From positions 1 to 30,026 of the forward strand of contig CAZWOU010000071.1 of assembly GCA_964635375.1 (NCBI GenBank): a DNA stretch of 30,026 nt, in the 5' to 3' direction. The notes below the pieces were generated by a model, which saw only the letters and a list, made by a program, of their open reading frames with translations, had not been told where the DNA came from and did no database searches. Positions within the stretch are counted from its first letter, which is position 1, and every line of letters starts with the position of its first letter. Positions 22,153 to 29,974 of this stretch are shown here, in pieces. Made by a program: the position numbers and the translations under genes. The DNA comes from CAZMNY01 sp964635375 (GTDB taxonomy: Bacteria > Planctomycetota > Planctomycetia > Pirellulales > Pirellulaceae).

Positions 22153-22932
22153 TCAACCTTGCCAGCGGCTCAGAATCGTCTCGCTGGACCATTGGATCAG
22201 CAGGAACACGGCTACTCCAAGACCGGTTGACGCGAGCACGGCCGCGAAGAGCTCATCAGTCTTGGTGAAGTTCGATGCTTGCAGGATCAGGTAGCCCAAG
22301 CCGAAACGCTGGGCGCCGAGGCCAAGAAAGAACTCGCCCACAATGGCGCCGATGACGGCCATTCCCGCAGAGATTCGCGAACCAGCCAGAATGTACGGAA
22401 TGGAGGATGGCAGACTGAGTTTCCTGAGCTTCTGAAACCGACTGGCGTTGTGCAACTCAAAGAGATCCAGCAAGTCGCGGTCAATAGCAAGCAAGCCGCT
22501 CGTCGTGCTCGTGATGATGGGAAACAGGCTGATGATGAAGGCGACCAGTACGACGCTCTGCAGTCCATAGCCAAACCAAACCACAATCAGCGGAGCGACC
22601 GCTACAACGGGGACCGTCTGCAAGACGATGGCGTAGGGATAGCACCCCGAACGCAACCAGCGAGACATGGAAAACACGATCGACAGGCCCACGCCAATCA
22701 ACAAGCTCGCCAAGAAACCGGCCGAAGCAGCCAATGCTGTAAGCATTGATGCGTTGAGCAAGTCAACTCGTTTGTTCCACGCGGCCGAGGCGACGTCGAC
22801 AGGGCCTGGCAGTAGATAGCTTGCGACACCTGACAAGCTAACGCCCAATTGCCAACCGCCGATCGCCAGGGCGAAGACAATCATCGGCGGCCAAACGACA
22901 TTCCAAACGGCAAACAGGCGAGTTGAGCTCAT
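22153..22932 (-). CDS. ABC transporter permease (nitrate/sulfonate/taurine type)
   Basis: A 259-residue protein with about six transmembrane helices and the BPD-type inner-membrane signature LHNASRFQKLRKLSLPSSIPYILAG, the EAA-like loop that contacts the ATPase. It is related to SsuC, TauC and NrtB. The ATG at 22932 overlaps the ATPase stop (ATGA); an upstream in-frame ATG at 23004 would overlap the ATPase by 76 bases and is less likely. With the ATPase it forms an importer module, but no substrate-binding protein is encoded nearby, so the substrate is not known. Being tail-to-tail with phnW allows, but does not show, a link to phosphonate uptake. Confidence 0.9.
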   Translation of the reverse strand: MSSTRLFAVWNVVWPPMIVFALAIGGWQLGVSLSGVASYLLPGPVDVASAAWNKRVDLLNASMLTALAASAGFLASLLIGVGLSIVFSMSRWLRSGCYPYAIVLQTVPVVAVAPLIVVWFGYGLQSVVLVAFIISLFPIITSTTSGLLAIDRDLLDLFELHNASRFQKLRKLSLPSSIPYILAGSRISAGMAVIGAIVGEFFLGLGAQRFGLGYLILQASNFTKTDELFAAVLASTGLGVAVFLLIQWSSETILSRWQG

Positions 22933-23723
22933 TCTGCTGGCTCGCCTCGCATCACGTCGCCAACCCTTCCACAGTACTCGGCGAACTGACGGCCTCGTCT
23001 CCAAGCCCTGTCGCGAGCACTATCGGTCTGGATGTCAATGATCTCGCGAATCCCGCACGGTTCGCCTCCGAGCACAACGACTCGACCACTCAAGAAGACC
23101 GCCTCAGAAACATTGTGGGTGACGAATACCGTGGTCGTTCGCTGATCCCTCCAGATTCGCAACAGTGTTTCATTGAGCTGTTCGCGCAGCAGATCGTCGA
23201 GGGCGGCAAACGGTTCATCCAGCAGAAGTATCTTCGGCGTCGTCACAAAGGCTCGAGCAATCGAGACGCGCATCCGCATCCCTCCAGACAGCATCGATGG
23301 GCGTTTGTCCGCGTCTTGCTCGCCGAGTTCGACGAGCCGCATGGCGCTGGCAGCAGCCTGATTGCGAACCTCCCGGCCAACGCCCTGCAGTTCAAGCGGC
23401 AGGCCGATGTTTTGTAATACGTCGCGCCAAGGGAGCAACCGCGGATCCTGAAACACGAAGGCCAGGTCGCCTTGCGACTTGCGATGTGCTCTCGCGGTCT
23501 GATCGCCAATGCGAGCCTCTCCAGTCGAGGGCGGCAACAGACCTGCGATCATCCGCAGTATGGTCGACTTGCCACAACCGGAAGGGCCGAGCAGCGAGAT
23601 GAACTCGCCATTCTCGATCGTTAGCGAGACGTTGTTCAGCACCGAATCGATGCTGTCATACGAGAGGCCGGCGTTGCAGAGTTGAATCATCGAGCGAGTG
23701 CTTTCGAGCGGGAGTCGCACCAT
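22929..23723 (-). CDS. ABC transporter ATP-binding protein (SsuB/TauB/NrtD-like)
   Basis: A 264-residue ATPase with Walker A GPSGCGKST (46-54), Q-loop FVFQDPRLLPW (Gln92), signature LSGGM (145-149), Walker B KILLLDEP (164-171) and the switch His in VTHNVSEA. It energises the permease encoded directly downstream with an ATGA overlap. The ATG at 23723 has a GGAG about 14 bases upstream, which is distant; an in-frame ATG at 23690 would trim 11 residues. It starts 24 bases after the stop of the TPR gene, so the three minus-strand genes are probably co-transcribed. The missing binding protein may be encoded elsewhere. Confidence 0.92.
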   Translation of the reverse strand: MVRLPLESTRSMIQLCNAGLSYDSIDSVLNNVSLTIENGEFISLLGPSGCGKSTILRMIAGLLPPSTGEARIGDQTARAHRKSQGDLAFVFQDPRLLPWRDVLQNIGLPLELQGVGREVRNQAAASAMRLVELGEQDADKRPSMLSGGMRMRVSIARAFVTTPKILLLDEPFAALDDLLREQLNETLLRIWRDQRTTTVFVTHNVSEAVFLSGRVVVLGGEPCGIREIIDIQTDSARDRAWRRGRQFAEYCGRVGDVMRGEPAE

Positions 23724-23747
23724 TATTCACAAACCGACTCCACTTGG

Positions 23748-26408
23748 CTATTCCTTCATCGCCTCGTGCTTGCAGTACTCGATGTTTTGAACGAACGAAC
23801 GCTCCTCCGGAAACTGAAGCAGCGCGTCTTCATAGACGGCTACCGCCGCACCCCAGTCCTTGGCCTTGATCGACGGTCTCGCCCAGGCGTGCCAGGTCGC
23901 AATGCAATTTCCATGCAGGTGGCGATCGTCAGGGAACCGACGGAGCCCCTCGCCATAGACCGCTAAGGCCTCCTTCCAACGCTCCTGCTTACGGTGTTTG
24001 GCCGCTTGTTGGTCCGCAATAATACGAGCCAAGTTAGCCTCGCGATCGGGGTTGAGCACGCCGCGAAGCGAATCAAAGATCTGCCATGCCGAGAGCTTTG
24101 GAGCGTCTTGTTTCAGCCGGCTAGAGACCAACGAATGGACAAACGCCTCAACCGCCTTTGCCACTCGCGACCGCTGCTTGAATCGATCCTGGAGGGATTT
24201 GAGAAGCGTCTTGGTCGGCTTGAGGCCGTCGGCTTCAAAGGTCTCCTGGGCCCAGTGGTGAACCGAGTACGCGAGATTCTGCTCGAACCGTGACTCCTTG
24301 GGAAACTGGCCCAAGGCCTTCTCCAAGGAATCAACCGCCGAGCTCCAATCCTTGGAGCGAATAAAGCTTCCGCTCCATGATTGATGGGCGTCGATCAGCA
24401 GACGATGCAAGTCTTCTTCGTCGAGCAACGAATGGTTCGAGCGAATCGACTTGATCGCTCGTTGATAGTGTCCCTGATCTCGAAGCTGTACATACGTGTT
24501 TCGGGCAAAGTTCGAAGCAACCTCTGCTACGCCCTCCAGACCCTTGAACCGCTTAACCAACTTGACCAGCAGGTCGCGCGCTTCGTCGCTACTCTGTTTG
24601 GCTTTGGCGTTCGCCGCCCACTCTTGCACTGAATAGATGAGATTCTTGACGAAGCGACCATCGTCGGGATAGCTCAGCATACCCTGCTCTAGCAGCTCGA
24701 CTGCGCGACTGTAGTCGTTTTCGGCGAGTCGTTCATCGGCCCATCGCAGCAGAACGGACTGTCGCCATTGCTGCACTCTGGGCTTGGCTTTCTCGTCAAC
24801 TTTGGCCAATGCCGTGTCAGCTGTCTTCAGAGCGGCCAGCCAACTCTTCTCGTCGACCTGGGCCTCGCCGTGGCGAATGAAGATGCTGGCCTGCATCAGG
24901 ACAAACTGTTCTCCAGGCATAACGGACGCGGCCCGACGGAGGACGCCCAGCGCCTTCTCTAGCTGTTTCTGATCGCCCAAAGCCAGCGCCCATTTCGTGA
25001 AGGCCACGTCTTGGTTATGCAGCAACGACGCGTCCTTGGGGGCCAAAGCCAAGCCAGTCGCGATGACTTGCGTAGCCGACTCGAACTCTCCTCGATCAAG
25101 CTGTTCATTGCCCCAATTGACGAGACCAGCGAGCGCGTTCTTGACCGCAGAATTAAATTCCTTGTCCATGCTCATCGCGCGAAAGTAGGCCAACAGCGCT
25201 CGATGATGTTGTTTCTTCTCCGTAAACGACACGCCACGGTTGTAGTAGATCAATGCGACTAGCCCCGTCGCGTTAATTTCGCGGCGGCTCTCCCGGTGCG
25301 AATCGGGAATATAACGCAAGCCGGTTTGTTGCTCGAAGCGCCGCTGAGCCGCGCGGTCTCGAGCCGGATTGAAACCGGCCGAATTGGTAGTCTCGACATC
25401 GGCGTGACGCGAGCCTTCATAGACGATCGAAAAAGCGTGATCAGGCACTTCCACGGCTCGCGCATCCAAGCCTAGACGAGAAGCCAAGATGTTGTAGATC
25501 ACGGCCGAAGAGACGCAGTTGAATGTCCTTTTCGTGAGCAGCACGTCCAGTCGAGTTTGCTTCGATTGGTAACCCGCGGAAAGCGGACCGTCCTTCCGAT
25601 GGAGCCAAGCGAGCAGAGAGTCGCCCTTGTCGAACACGCCCGCCTTGCCGTCCACTGCCGCCGCCGCCGCCTCCTCAAGCCGTTTGATCCGCCCGAGCAG
25701 TTGCGATCGCTGTCCCTTATCCGCAACGCCGGAAGCTAAAAGGGCCGCGTCGGCAAGCGACCAATCGTCCAGCTTGCCATCGCTGGCGTCGGCGAACAGA
25801 CTGATCTCGTCCGGGGAAACCGAGATTTTCAATTCGTCCGTCTCTTGCAACTTCGAAAGCACGTCTAAGGCGCGGGCAGGCGACTCGCGAAACTCGTACT
25901 TTGTCGCCGGCGCCCCCGCACTGCCAGCAACGGCCAAATCAGCGAGATTGATCGATTTCGAATCGGACTCGAGGGACGTGAACCTCAAGAGAAGATACTT
26001 GGCGCCCTTGGGCCGGAAGGGCAGTCGCGTCGCTTGAGCGCCCTGAGAAATCGAGTCCGCGCGGAGCACGGAAAACCCCGCTTCGCCCGAAATTGCCGAG
26101 CTCAACAGTTCCGCCCGAAAGTCGCTCTTCGCGGATGACGCGACCGACCACCCTCGTACGGAGCCTGTCGCGTCTCCCAAGGAAAGCACGATTTCGACGA
26201 CGCCATTATGGTACTCGAACTCGCACGTCGTCTCGGCGTTGTCGTCGAGCAAGCTATTCCAAGATCCAGAGACGACCTTCGCAGACCGAACAACCCGCAC
26301 GTTCGGATTGAGGAGGAAATTCGATTCTTCCGCCACGGAATCACTGAAACAGCCGAAACAGCAAACCGCCAGAACAAGCCCCACAAAACCTCGACGCAAC
26401 AAACTCAT
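23748..26408 (-). CDS. Exported discoidin-like / transglutaminase-like / TPR protein
   Basis: An 886-residue protein from the ATG at 26408, with GGGAG close upstream; a start at 26522 adds 38 residues without a signal. The N-terminus (MSLLRRGFVGLVLAVCCFGC) is a signal peptide, possibly a lipoprotein signal with Cys at about 22, although the lipobox is imperfect. Residues ~30-165 look like a galactose-binding (F5/8-type) beta-sandwich. Next comes a transglutaminase-like core with a probable Cys298 (RTFNCVSSAVIYN), His324 (PDHAFSIV) and Asp337 (HADVETTN). From ~390 to the end are many TPR-like helical pairs, for example LVALIYYNRGVSFTEKKQHHRALLAYFRAMSMD. It is probably periplasmic or surface-attached. 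It precedes an ABC ATPase and permease by 24 bases. Cleavage or crosslinking activity is possible because the triad looks intact, but it is untested. Confidence 0.85.
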   Translation of the reverse strand: MSLLRRGFVGLVLAVCCFGCFSDSVAEESNFLLNPNVRVVRSAKVVSGSWNSLLDDNAETTCEFEYHNGVVEIVLSLGDATGSVRGWSVASSAKSDFRAELLSSAISGEAGFSVLRADSISQGAQATRLPFRPKGAKYLLLRFTSLESDSKSINLADLAVAGSAGAPATKYEFRESPARALDVLSKLQETDELKISVSPDEISLFADASDGKLDDWSLADAALLASGVADKGQRSQLLGRIKRLEEAAAAAVDGKAGVFDKGDSLLAWLHRKDGPLSAGYQSKQTRLDVLLTKRTFNCVSSAVIYNILASRLGLDARAVEVPDHAFSIVYEGSRHADVETTNSAGFNPARDRAAQRRFEQQTGLRYIPDSHRESRREINATGLVALIYYNRGVSFTEKKQHHRALLAYFRAMSMDKEFNSAVKNALAGLVNWGNEQLDRGEFESATQVIATGLALAPKDASLLHNQDVAFTKWALALGDQKQLEKALGVLRRAASVMPGEQFVLMQASIFIRHGEAQVDEKSWLAALKTADTALAKVDEKAKPRVQQWRQSVLLRWADERLAENDYSRAVELLEQGMLSYPDDGRFVKNLIYSVQEWAANAKAKQSSDEARDLLVKLVKRFKGLEGVAEVASNFARNTYVQLRDQGHYQRAIKSIRSNHSLLDEEDLHRLLIDAHQSWSGSFIRSKDWSSAVDSLEKALGQFPKESRFEQNLAYSVHHWAQETFEADGLKPTKTLLKSLQDRFKQRSRVAKAVEAFVHSLVSSRLKQDAPKLSAWQIFDSLRGVLNPDREANLARIIADQQAAKHRKQERWKEALAVYGEGLRRFPDDRHLHGNCIATWHAWARPSIKAKDWGAAVAVYEDALLQFPEERSFVQNIEYCKHEAMKE

Positions 26409-26617
26409 AAGTCTCCCCCAACCAAAAATTGCAAGACAGCTCGTGTAGACCTTAGCTGGTCGCAACTTAACTCTAGCCCGTATTCTCCAGGCGAGGGGAG
26501 TCGGCTCGCCGATAGGAAACAATTACAAATGCAAACTCAATCTTTCAAAACCGTCTACAAACTGGGCCGACGGCGCAATCTCTCCGGCCGTTCTGGGGCG
26601 GTTTCGTGAATGGCCCG

Positions 26618-26647
26618 CCGGTTGCAATAGCCGGTTGCAATAGCCGG
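26618..26647. repeat. 13-bp tandem direct repeat
   Basis: CCGGTTGCAATAG occurs twice back to back (26618-26630 and 26631-26643), followed by CCGG. It lies in the 285-base divergent region between the TPR gene and the small gene at 26694. Confidence 0.8.
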
Positions 26648-26693
26648 AGTCGTAAGAGAGCCACTGGCGAGTCGAACTCGAGGAGCCCAAATA

Positions 26694-26906
26694 ATGGCGA
26701 CAGTGCGAAATGTGATTGCGATTGAGTTGCTGCGGACGAGACGCGACGGGGCCGAGTATTGTGAGAAGGAGTGGATCCGTGATCCGTGGATCTCACGGAT
26801 CGTGGCCAAGGTTGAGGAGCGTGAAACGATCGGCGAAGCTGCGCCGCCGCTACTACCGACCGAAATCCCGGACTTTGATTGGACCCAAGTCAGACGACGC
26901 CCTTAG
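26694..26906 (+). CDS. Small hypothetical protein
   Basis: A 70-residue open frame from an ATG preceded by GAGGAG at good spacing, with an ordinary mixed composition (Arg/Glu/Ile-rich start, Pro-rich end ...PPLLPTEIPDFDW). No family is recognised and no membrane segment or signal is seen. Its middle contains direct and inverted copies of GATCCGTG (26774-26801), which could also be non-coding structure. It may be a genuine small gene or a remnant of a larger one. The only positive evidence is the ribosome-binding site and the lack of a better frame. Confidence 0.4.
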   Translation: MATVRNVIAIELLRTRRDGAEYCEKEWIRDPWISRIVAKVEERETIGEAAPPLLPTEIPDFDWTQVRRRP

Positions 26907-26929
26907 AATTCTGCCAGGACACCTCACAC

Positions 26930-26985
26930 CGTTTGGCCCTTGGCCACCAGGGCACCGCCGTTGTCACGGCGCGGCGGGCCAAACG
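26930..26985. terminator. Long hairpin between convergent genes
   Basis: CGTTTGGCCC (26930-26939) pairs with GGGCCAAACG (26976-26985), a perfect 10-bp stem. The loop itself contains a smaller hairpin (GCCG...CGGC). It lies between the stops of the small gene and the Spy-like remnant. There is no clear T-tract in either direction, so a bidirectional terminator is only a possibility. Confidence 0.4.
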
Positions 26986-26999
26986 AGAGTTGAGTCCAA

Positions 27000-27452
27000 C
27001 TACTTGTCCTTCTTCTCCTCACTCTTCTCTTTCGCTTGCTTACGAAGAGCTTCGATACGTTCGCGAAAGCTCGTTCTCTTGACGTCAAATCTCTCGCCTT
27101 TGAGTTTCTCGAGCTGGGCAATCTGCTCAGTTGAAAGAACTTCCTTGAGGATCTCCTGCTGGAGCTTTGTCTTCAAATCCTCGATGCCTTTTTGCAGCTT
27201 CTTTTGGTAGTCGCTTTGGGACTCGATAAGGTCTTTCTTTTGCTCATCGGTAAGGCCAAGCAATTCGGCCAACCGACTGGACGAAAGTGCGTTGACTCCG
27301 GCGGATCGGAGCGAGATCTGAGTTTGGATTTCCTCAAGCCGTTCGCGCTGGGCCGGGATCAAGATTTTGGCGAGACCAGCCTCTGTCTTTTCCTTGATCA
27401 AGCGTTGAACTTCTTCCATCTTCTGGCGGAAAACAATGACCATGACCTGCAT
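27000..27452 (-). pseudogene. C-terminal remnant of a Spy/LTXXQ-like periplasmic protein
   Basis: Translated on the minus strand this is a charged, helical protein: QKMEEVQRLIKEKTEAGLAKIL, PAQRERLEEIQTQISL, LLGLTDEQKKDLIE, EILSTEQIAQLEKLKGE-type segments. It ends in a Lys/Glu tail. This pattern (repeated L-(T/S)-x-(D/E)-Q helices) is common in exported planctomycete proteins related to Spy/CpxP. Those proteins normally start with a signal peptide and an N-terminal helical half. Here that part is missing: upstream of about 27430 the same DNA instead codes, on the other strand, for a CorA C-terminus. The frame stays open to 27605, but those residues look like antisense of CorA. Start codons at 27452 or 27443 could still allow a short product without a signal. 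Confidence 0.6.
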
Positions 27453-27818
27453 GCCGAACTTCAGGAGTTCTGCGACCAAATGGCGTCGATCGCGCGAACG
27501 GCGGAGCTTATTCAAACGGACGCGAAACACTCGCTCGATTATCTGGTGGCACGAGAGTCGCGTGTCCAATCCGAGATTAACCGACAGCAAGCCCTGTCGG
27601 CCCATCGACTCAATATTCTAGCCTCTGTTTTTCTTCCGGTCGGAACGATTGCGGCCGTGTTCGGCATGAATATGCATCATGGATTTGAGAACTTCCCAGC
27701 GTGGGTCTTTTGGATCGTGTTGGTGATGGGAATGGGCATTGGCATCGGAATTAGCGGCTTTGTGCTCGGCTTCCGCTCGAGCAACTTTGAGGACTTTGTC
27801 GATCTCGACGCCGAGTAG
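27433..27818 (+). pseudogene. C-terminal remnant of a CorA-family Mg2+ transporter
   Basis: The plus-strand frame gives the end of the CorA cytoplasmic helix (KHSLDYLVARESRVQSEINRQQ). It is followed by the first membrane helix (LNILASVFLPVGTIAAVFGMN) with the diagnostic G-M-N motif, and a second helix (WVFWIVLVMGMGIGIGISGFVL). This is the pore-forming C-terminus; the ~200-residue N-terminal cytoplasmic domain is absent because the frame runs into the opposite-strand Spy-like remnant at about 27430. A short product could begin at ATG 27480 (AGGAG at 27463-27467), but it would lack most of the regulatory funnel. Most likely a deletion remnant. Confidence 0.7.
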
Positions 27819-27905
27819 ACCGGCGAACAAAGGGGCTCGACAGTTTCCCTGGCCTTGCGATAACTTGAGGAGCTTTGCAAGAGCCACCGACGCGAGAACG
27901 TTCCC

Positions 27906-29276
27906 ATGGGTCCCGAGTTGCTATCTCCAGCCGGCACGAGGAAGGCGATGCGCTACGCGTTTGCGTACGGAGCAGACGCCGTGTACGCCGGACAACCTCG
28001 TTACAGTTTGCGAGTCCGCGAGAACGAATTCAATCGACTCGAAGTCATGGCGGACGCGGTCGCCGAGGCGCATCGTTTGGGCAAGAAATTCTACATTGCC
28101 AGCAACATCGCTCCGCACAACTCCAAAGTGCGCTCTTACATGAAGGCCATGCAGCCGGTCATCGAGATGCAACCCGATGCGCTGATCATGTCAGACCCGG
28201 GACTAATCATGATGGTTCGCCAGCGTTGGCCGGACGTGCCGATCCATCTGTCCGTGCAGGCGAACACCGTTAACTTCGCCGCTGTTCAATTTTGGCAATC
28301 CCAAGGTCTGGCCCGCATTATTCTCTCTCGGGAATTGTCGATTCCGGAGATCATGGAGATCCAGCAGGAATGTCCAGATATGGAACTGGAAGTATTCGTT
28401 CATGGAGCGCTTTGCATCGCATACTCCGGACGATGCCTGCTGTCCGGCTACATAAATCATCGAGATTCGAACCAAGGCGCGTGTACGAACGCGTGTCGAT
28501 GGAACTACTCCGTCACCGAAGCCGAGCAAACCGCCGAGGGAGTCATTCAACCGAGAGGAGCGGGTGGCTCTCAGGTCGCCACCGCTGGATCCAACGCCCC
28601 TGGATGCAACGCCGCAGCGGACGGCGCGCCTGACGAGCGACTATATATGATTCAAGAAGAAGGCCGACCTGGCGAGCTGATGCCAGCCTTCGAAGACGAG
28701 CATGGAACGTACATCATGAACTCGCGAGATTTGCGAGCCGTCGAACACGTCGATCAGTTTGTTGCCATGGGGATTTCTTCGCTCAAGATCGAGGGCCGAA
28801 CAAAGACTCACTTCTACGCTGCCCGAACAGCGCAAGTCTATCGACGAGCGATCGACGACGCGCTGCGGGGGCAACCGCTTGATTCGGCCGCTATCAGTAA
28901 CCTCAATAGCCTCTCCAATCGCGGCTATACGGACGGATTCTACAGCCGGCGCCCGATCTCCGATCTGCAAAACTATGAAACAGGCAATTCCGTTTCGCAC
29001 CAGCAGCGATTCGTTGGCGAAGTCATTCGTCGAGAAGAAGCGGAACTGATCATAGACGTGAAGAACCGGTTCGCGATTGGCGACGAACTGGAGCTAATGA
29101 CCCCAGCTCGCAACGCCACGTTCGCGCTTGCCAAACTGCATGACCTGAAAGGTGAAGCAATCGATGTCGCCCCCGGAAGCGGACATGTCGTGCAGATGCC
29201 CATTCCTGAAGTCCTGCGGGAATCAATGAGCGACCACGATGTCGAGTTCGGACTGCTGATGGCGTCCGTCAAATAA
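27906..29276 (+). CDS. trhP: U32 family tRNA hydroxylation protein TrhP (YegQ-like)
   Basis: A 456-residue protein, close to E. coli YegQ/TrhP in length. The start MGPELLSPAGTRKAMRYAFAYGADAVYAG is typical of U32. The family signature ELEVFVHGALCIAYSGRCLLSGY...GACTNACRWNY supplies Cys170, Cys177, Cys193 and Cys197. EDEHGTYIMNSRDLRA, SSLKIEGRTKTHFYAARTAQVYRRAIDDA and RGYTDGF match the YegQ/TrhP branch. In E. coli TrhP makes 5-hydroxyuridine at U34 of several tRNAs with prephenate, the first step to mo5U or cmo5U. Family members were formerly called peptidases or collagenases. A spacer of about 40 residues (202-245) after the last Cys is low-complexity. A tRNA-Pro(UGG), a likely U34 substrate, is encoded 0.7 kb downstream. 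ATG 27906 fits the family N-terminus. Confidence 0.92.
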   Translation: MGPELLSPAGTRKAMRYAFAYGADAVYAGQPRYSLRVRENEFNRLEVMADAVAEAHRLGKKFYIASNIAPHNSKVRSYMKAMQPVIEMQPDALIMSDPGLIMMVRQRWPDVPIHLSVQANTVNFAAVQFWQSQGLARIILSRELSIPEIMEIQQECPDMELEVFVHGALCIAYSGRCLLSGYINHRDSNQGACTNACRWNYSVTEAEQTAEGVIQPRGAGGSQVATAGSNAPGCNAAADGAPDERLYMIQEEGRPGELMPAFEDEHGTYIMNSRDLRAVEHVDQFVAMGISSLKIEGRTKTHFYAARTAQVYRRAIDDALRGQPLDSAAISNLNSLSNRGYTDGFYSRRPISDLQNYETGNSVSHQQRFVGEVIRREEAELIIDVKNRFAIGDELELMTPARNATFALAKLHDLKGEAIDVAPGSGHVVQMPIPEVLRESMSDHDVEFGLLMASVK

Positions 29277-29565
29277 CAGCAGAGGATCTCAAGTGGCGGC
29301 AGCGGTCTCAATTACAACACCCCGGTTTGTTTTCGTGCTTCTTGTGGCCCTTGACCTCAACCTAACCGGTGACGAACTGCTGGATAGGTGGCCGCGAAAA
29401 GGCGCGATAAGCACAAAGAGAGAATGCTCCAGTTTGAGCAGACGAAAGAACATGGGGCCGCTCGCTCTAGCTGTTTGAACCGCCGGAGTTGACCTGCGTG
29501 GTTTGCGTAACTCGTTGGTGATAAACGCGAAACAGATCGGGACAACAAATCAGTTCTGTCGATAT
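29277..29565. other. Intergenic stretch with no recognisable gene
   Basis: Between trhP and the receiver-domain remnant no frame shows family features or a good ribosome-binding site, and no terminator or repeat stands out. Confidence 0.6.
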
Positions 29566-29720
29566 TTACGCCGCGTCTCTCTCGTCTGCGTTTCTCTTCA
29601 GAAGCTTTGCGATGATCTCTTCGAGTTCGCCCGGCCGAAACGGCTTTTCAAGAAAGGCAGCTGCGCCAAGCTCTTTAGCTTTGCGTCTGCTTTGTCGAGG
29701 TCAGCGACAACCTCGCCAAG
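29566..29720 (-). pseudogene. Frameshifted C-terminal remnant of a response-regulator receiver domain
   Basis: On the minus strand the frame ending at TAA 29568-29566 gives KAKELGAAAFLEKPFRPGEL followed by EEIIAKLLKRNADERDAA. This is the last beta strand, the conserved Lys-Pro (KPF) and the final helix of a CheY-like receiver. Further upstream the matching reading (EVVADLDKADAK) is in another frame with a stop before it, so the gene is broken. The phosphoacceptor Asp and the N-terminal half are not found in the window. Confidence 0.6.
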
Positions 29721-29928
29721 CTATCCGACCTTGCGATTAGCGGCGAACATGTCCGCCGTCCCTGTGGTCGCGTTGCGATCGATCTGGTTGATCCCCGTTG
29801 CTGGCAAGCCAAGCTTGGTATCGCGGCTTTGCTGCAGCAACTCGAGAGGTGTTCGTTTCGGACGGTTCAGCTGCGATCGAAAAGATGCTGCGCACCTGTC
29901 TGAGCGTAACTGGCTGACGCCAAACGAG

Positions 29929-29964
29929 AAACAGCTCGCCGCAAATCAACGCGACGAGCTGTTT
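29929..29964 (-). terminator. Candidate terminator of the tRNA-Pro transcript
   Basis: AAACAGCTCG (29929-29938) pairs perfectly with CGAGCTGTTT (29955-29964), and a CGC/GCG extension inside gives a long stem with an 8-nt loop. On the minus strand it starts ten bases after the tRNA 3' end and leads into TTTCTCGTTTG. Confidence 0.6.
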
Positions 29965-29974
29965 TGGTTTCAAG

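Noticed and set aside
22279..22749. Plus-strand frame of 156 codons opposite the permease gene
   Set aside because: It is rich in Gln/Asp/His from antisense of a membrane protein and shows no motif; the minus-strand permease is clear.
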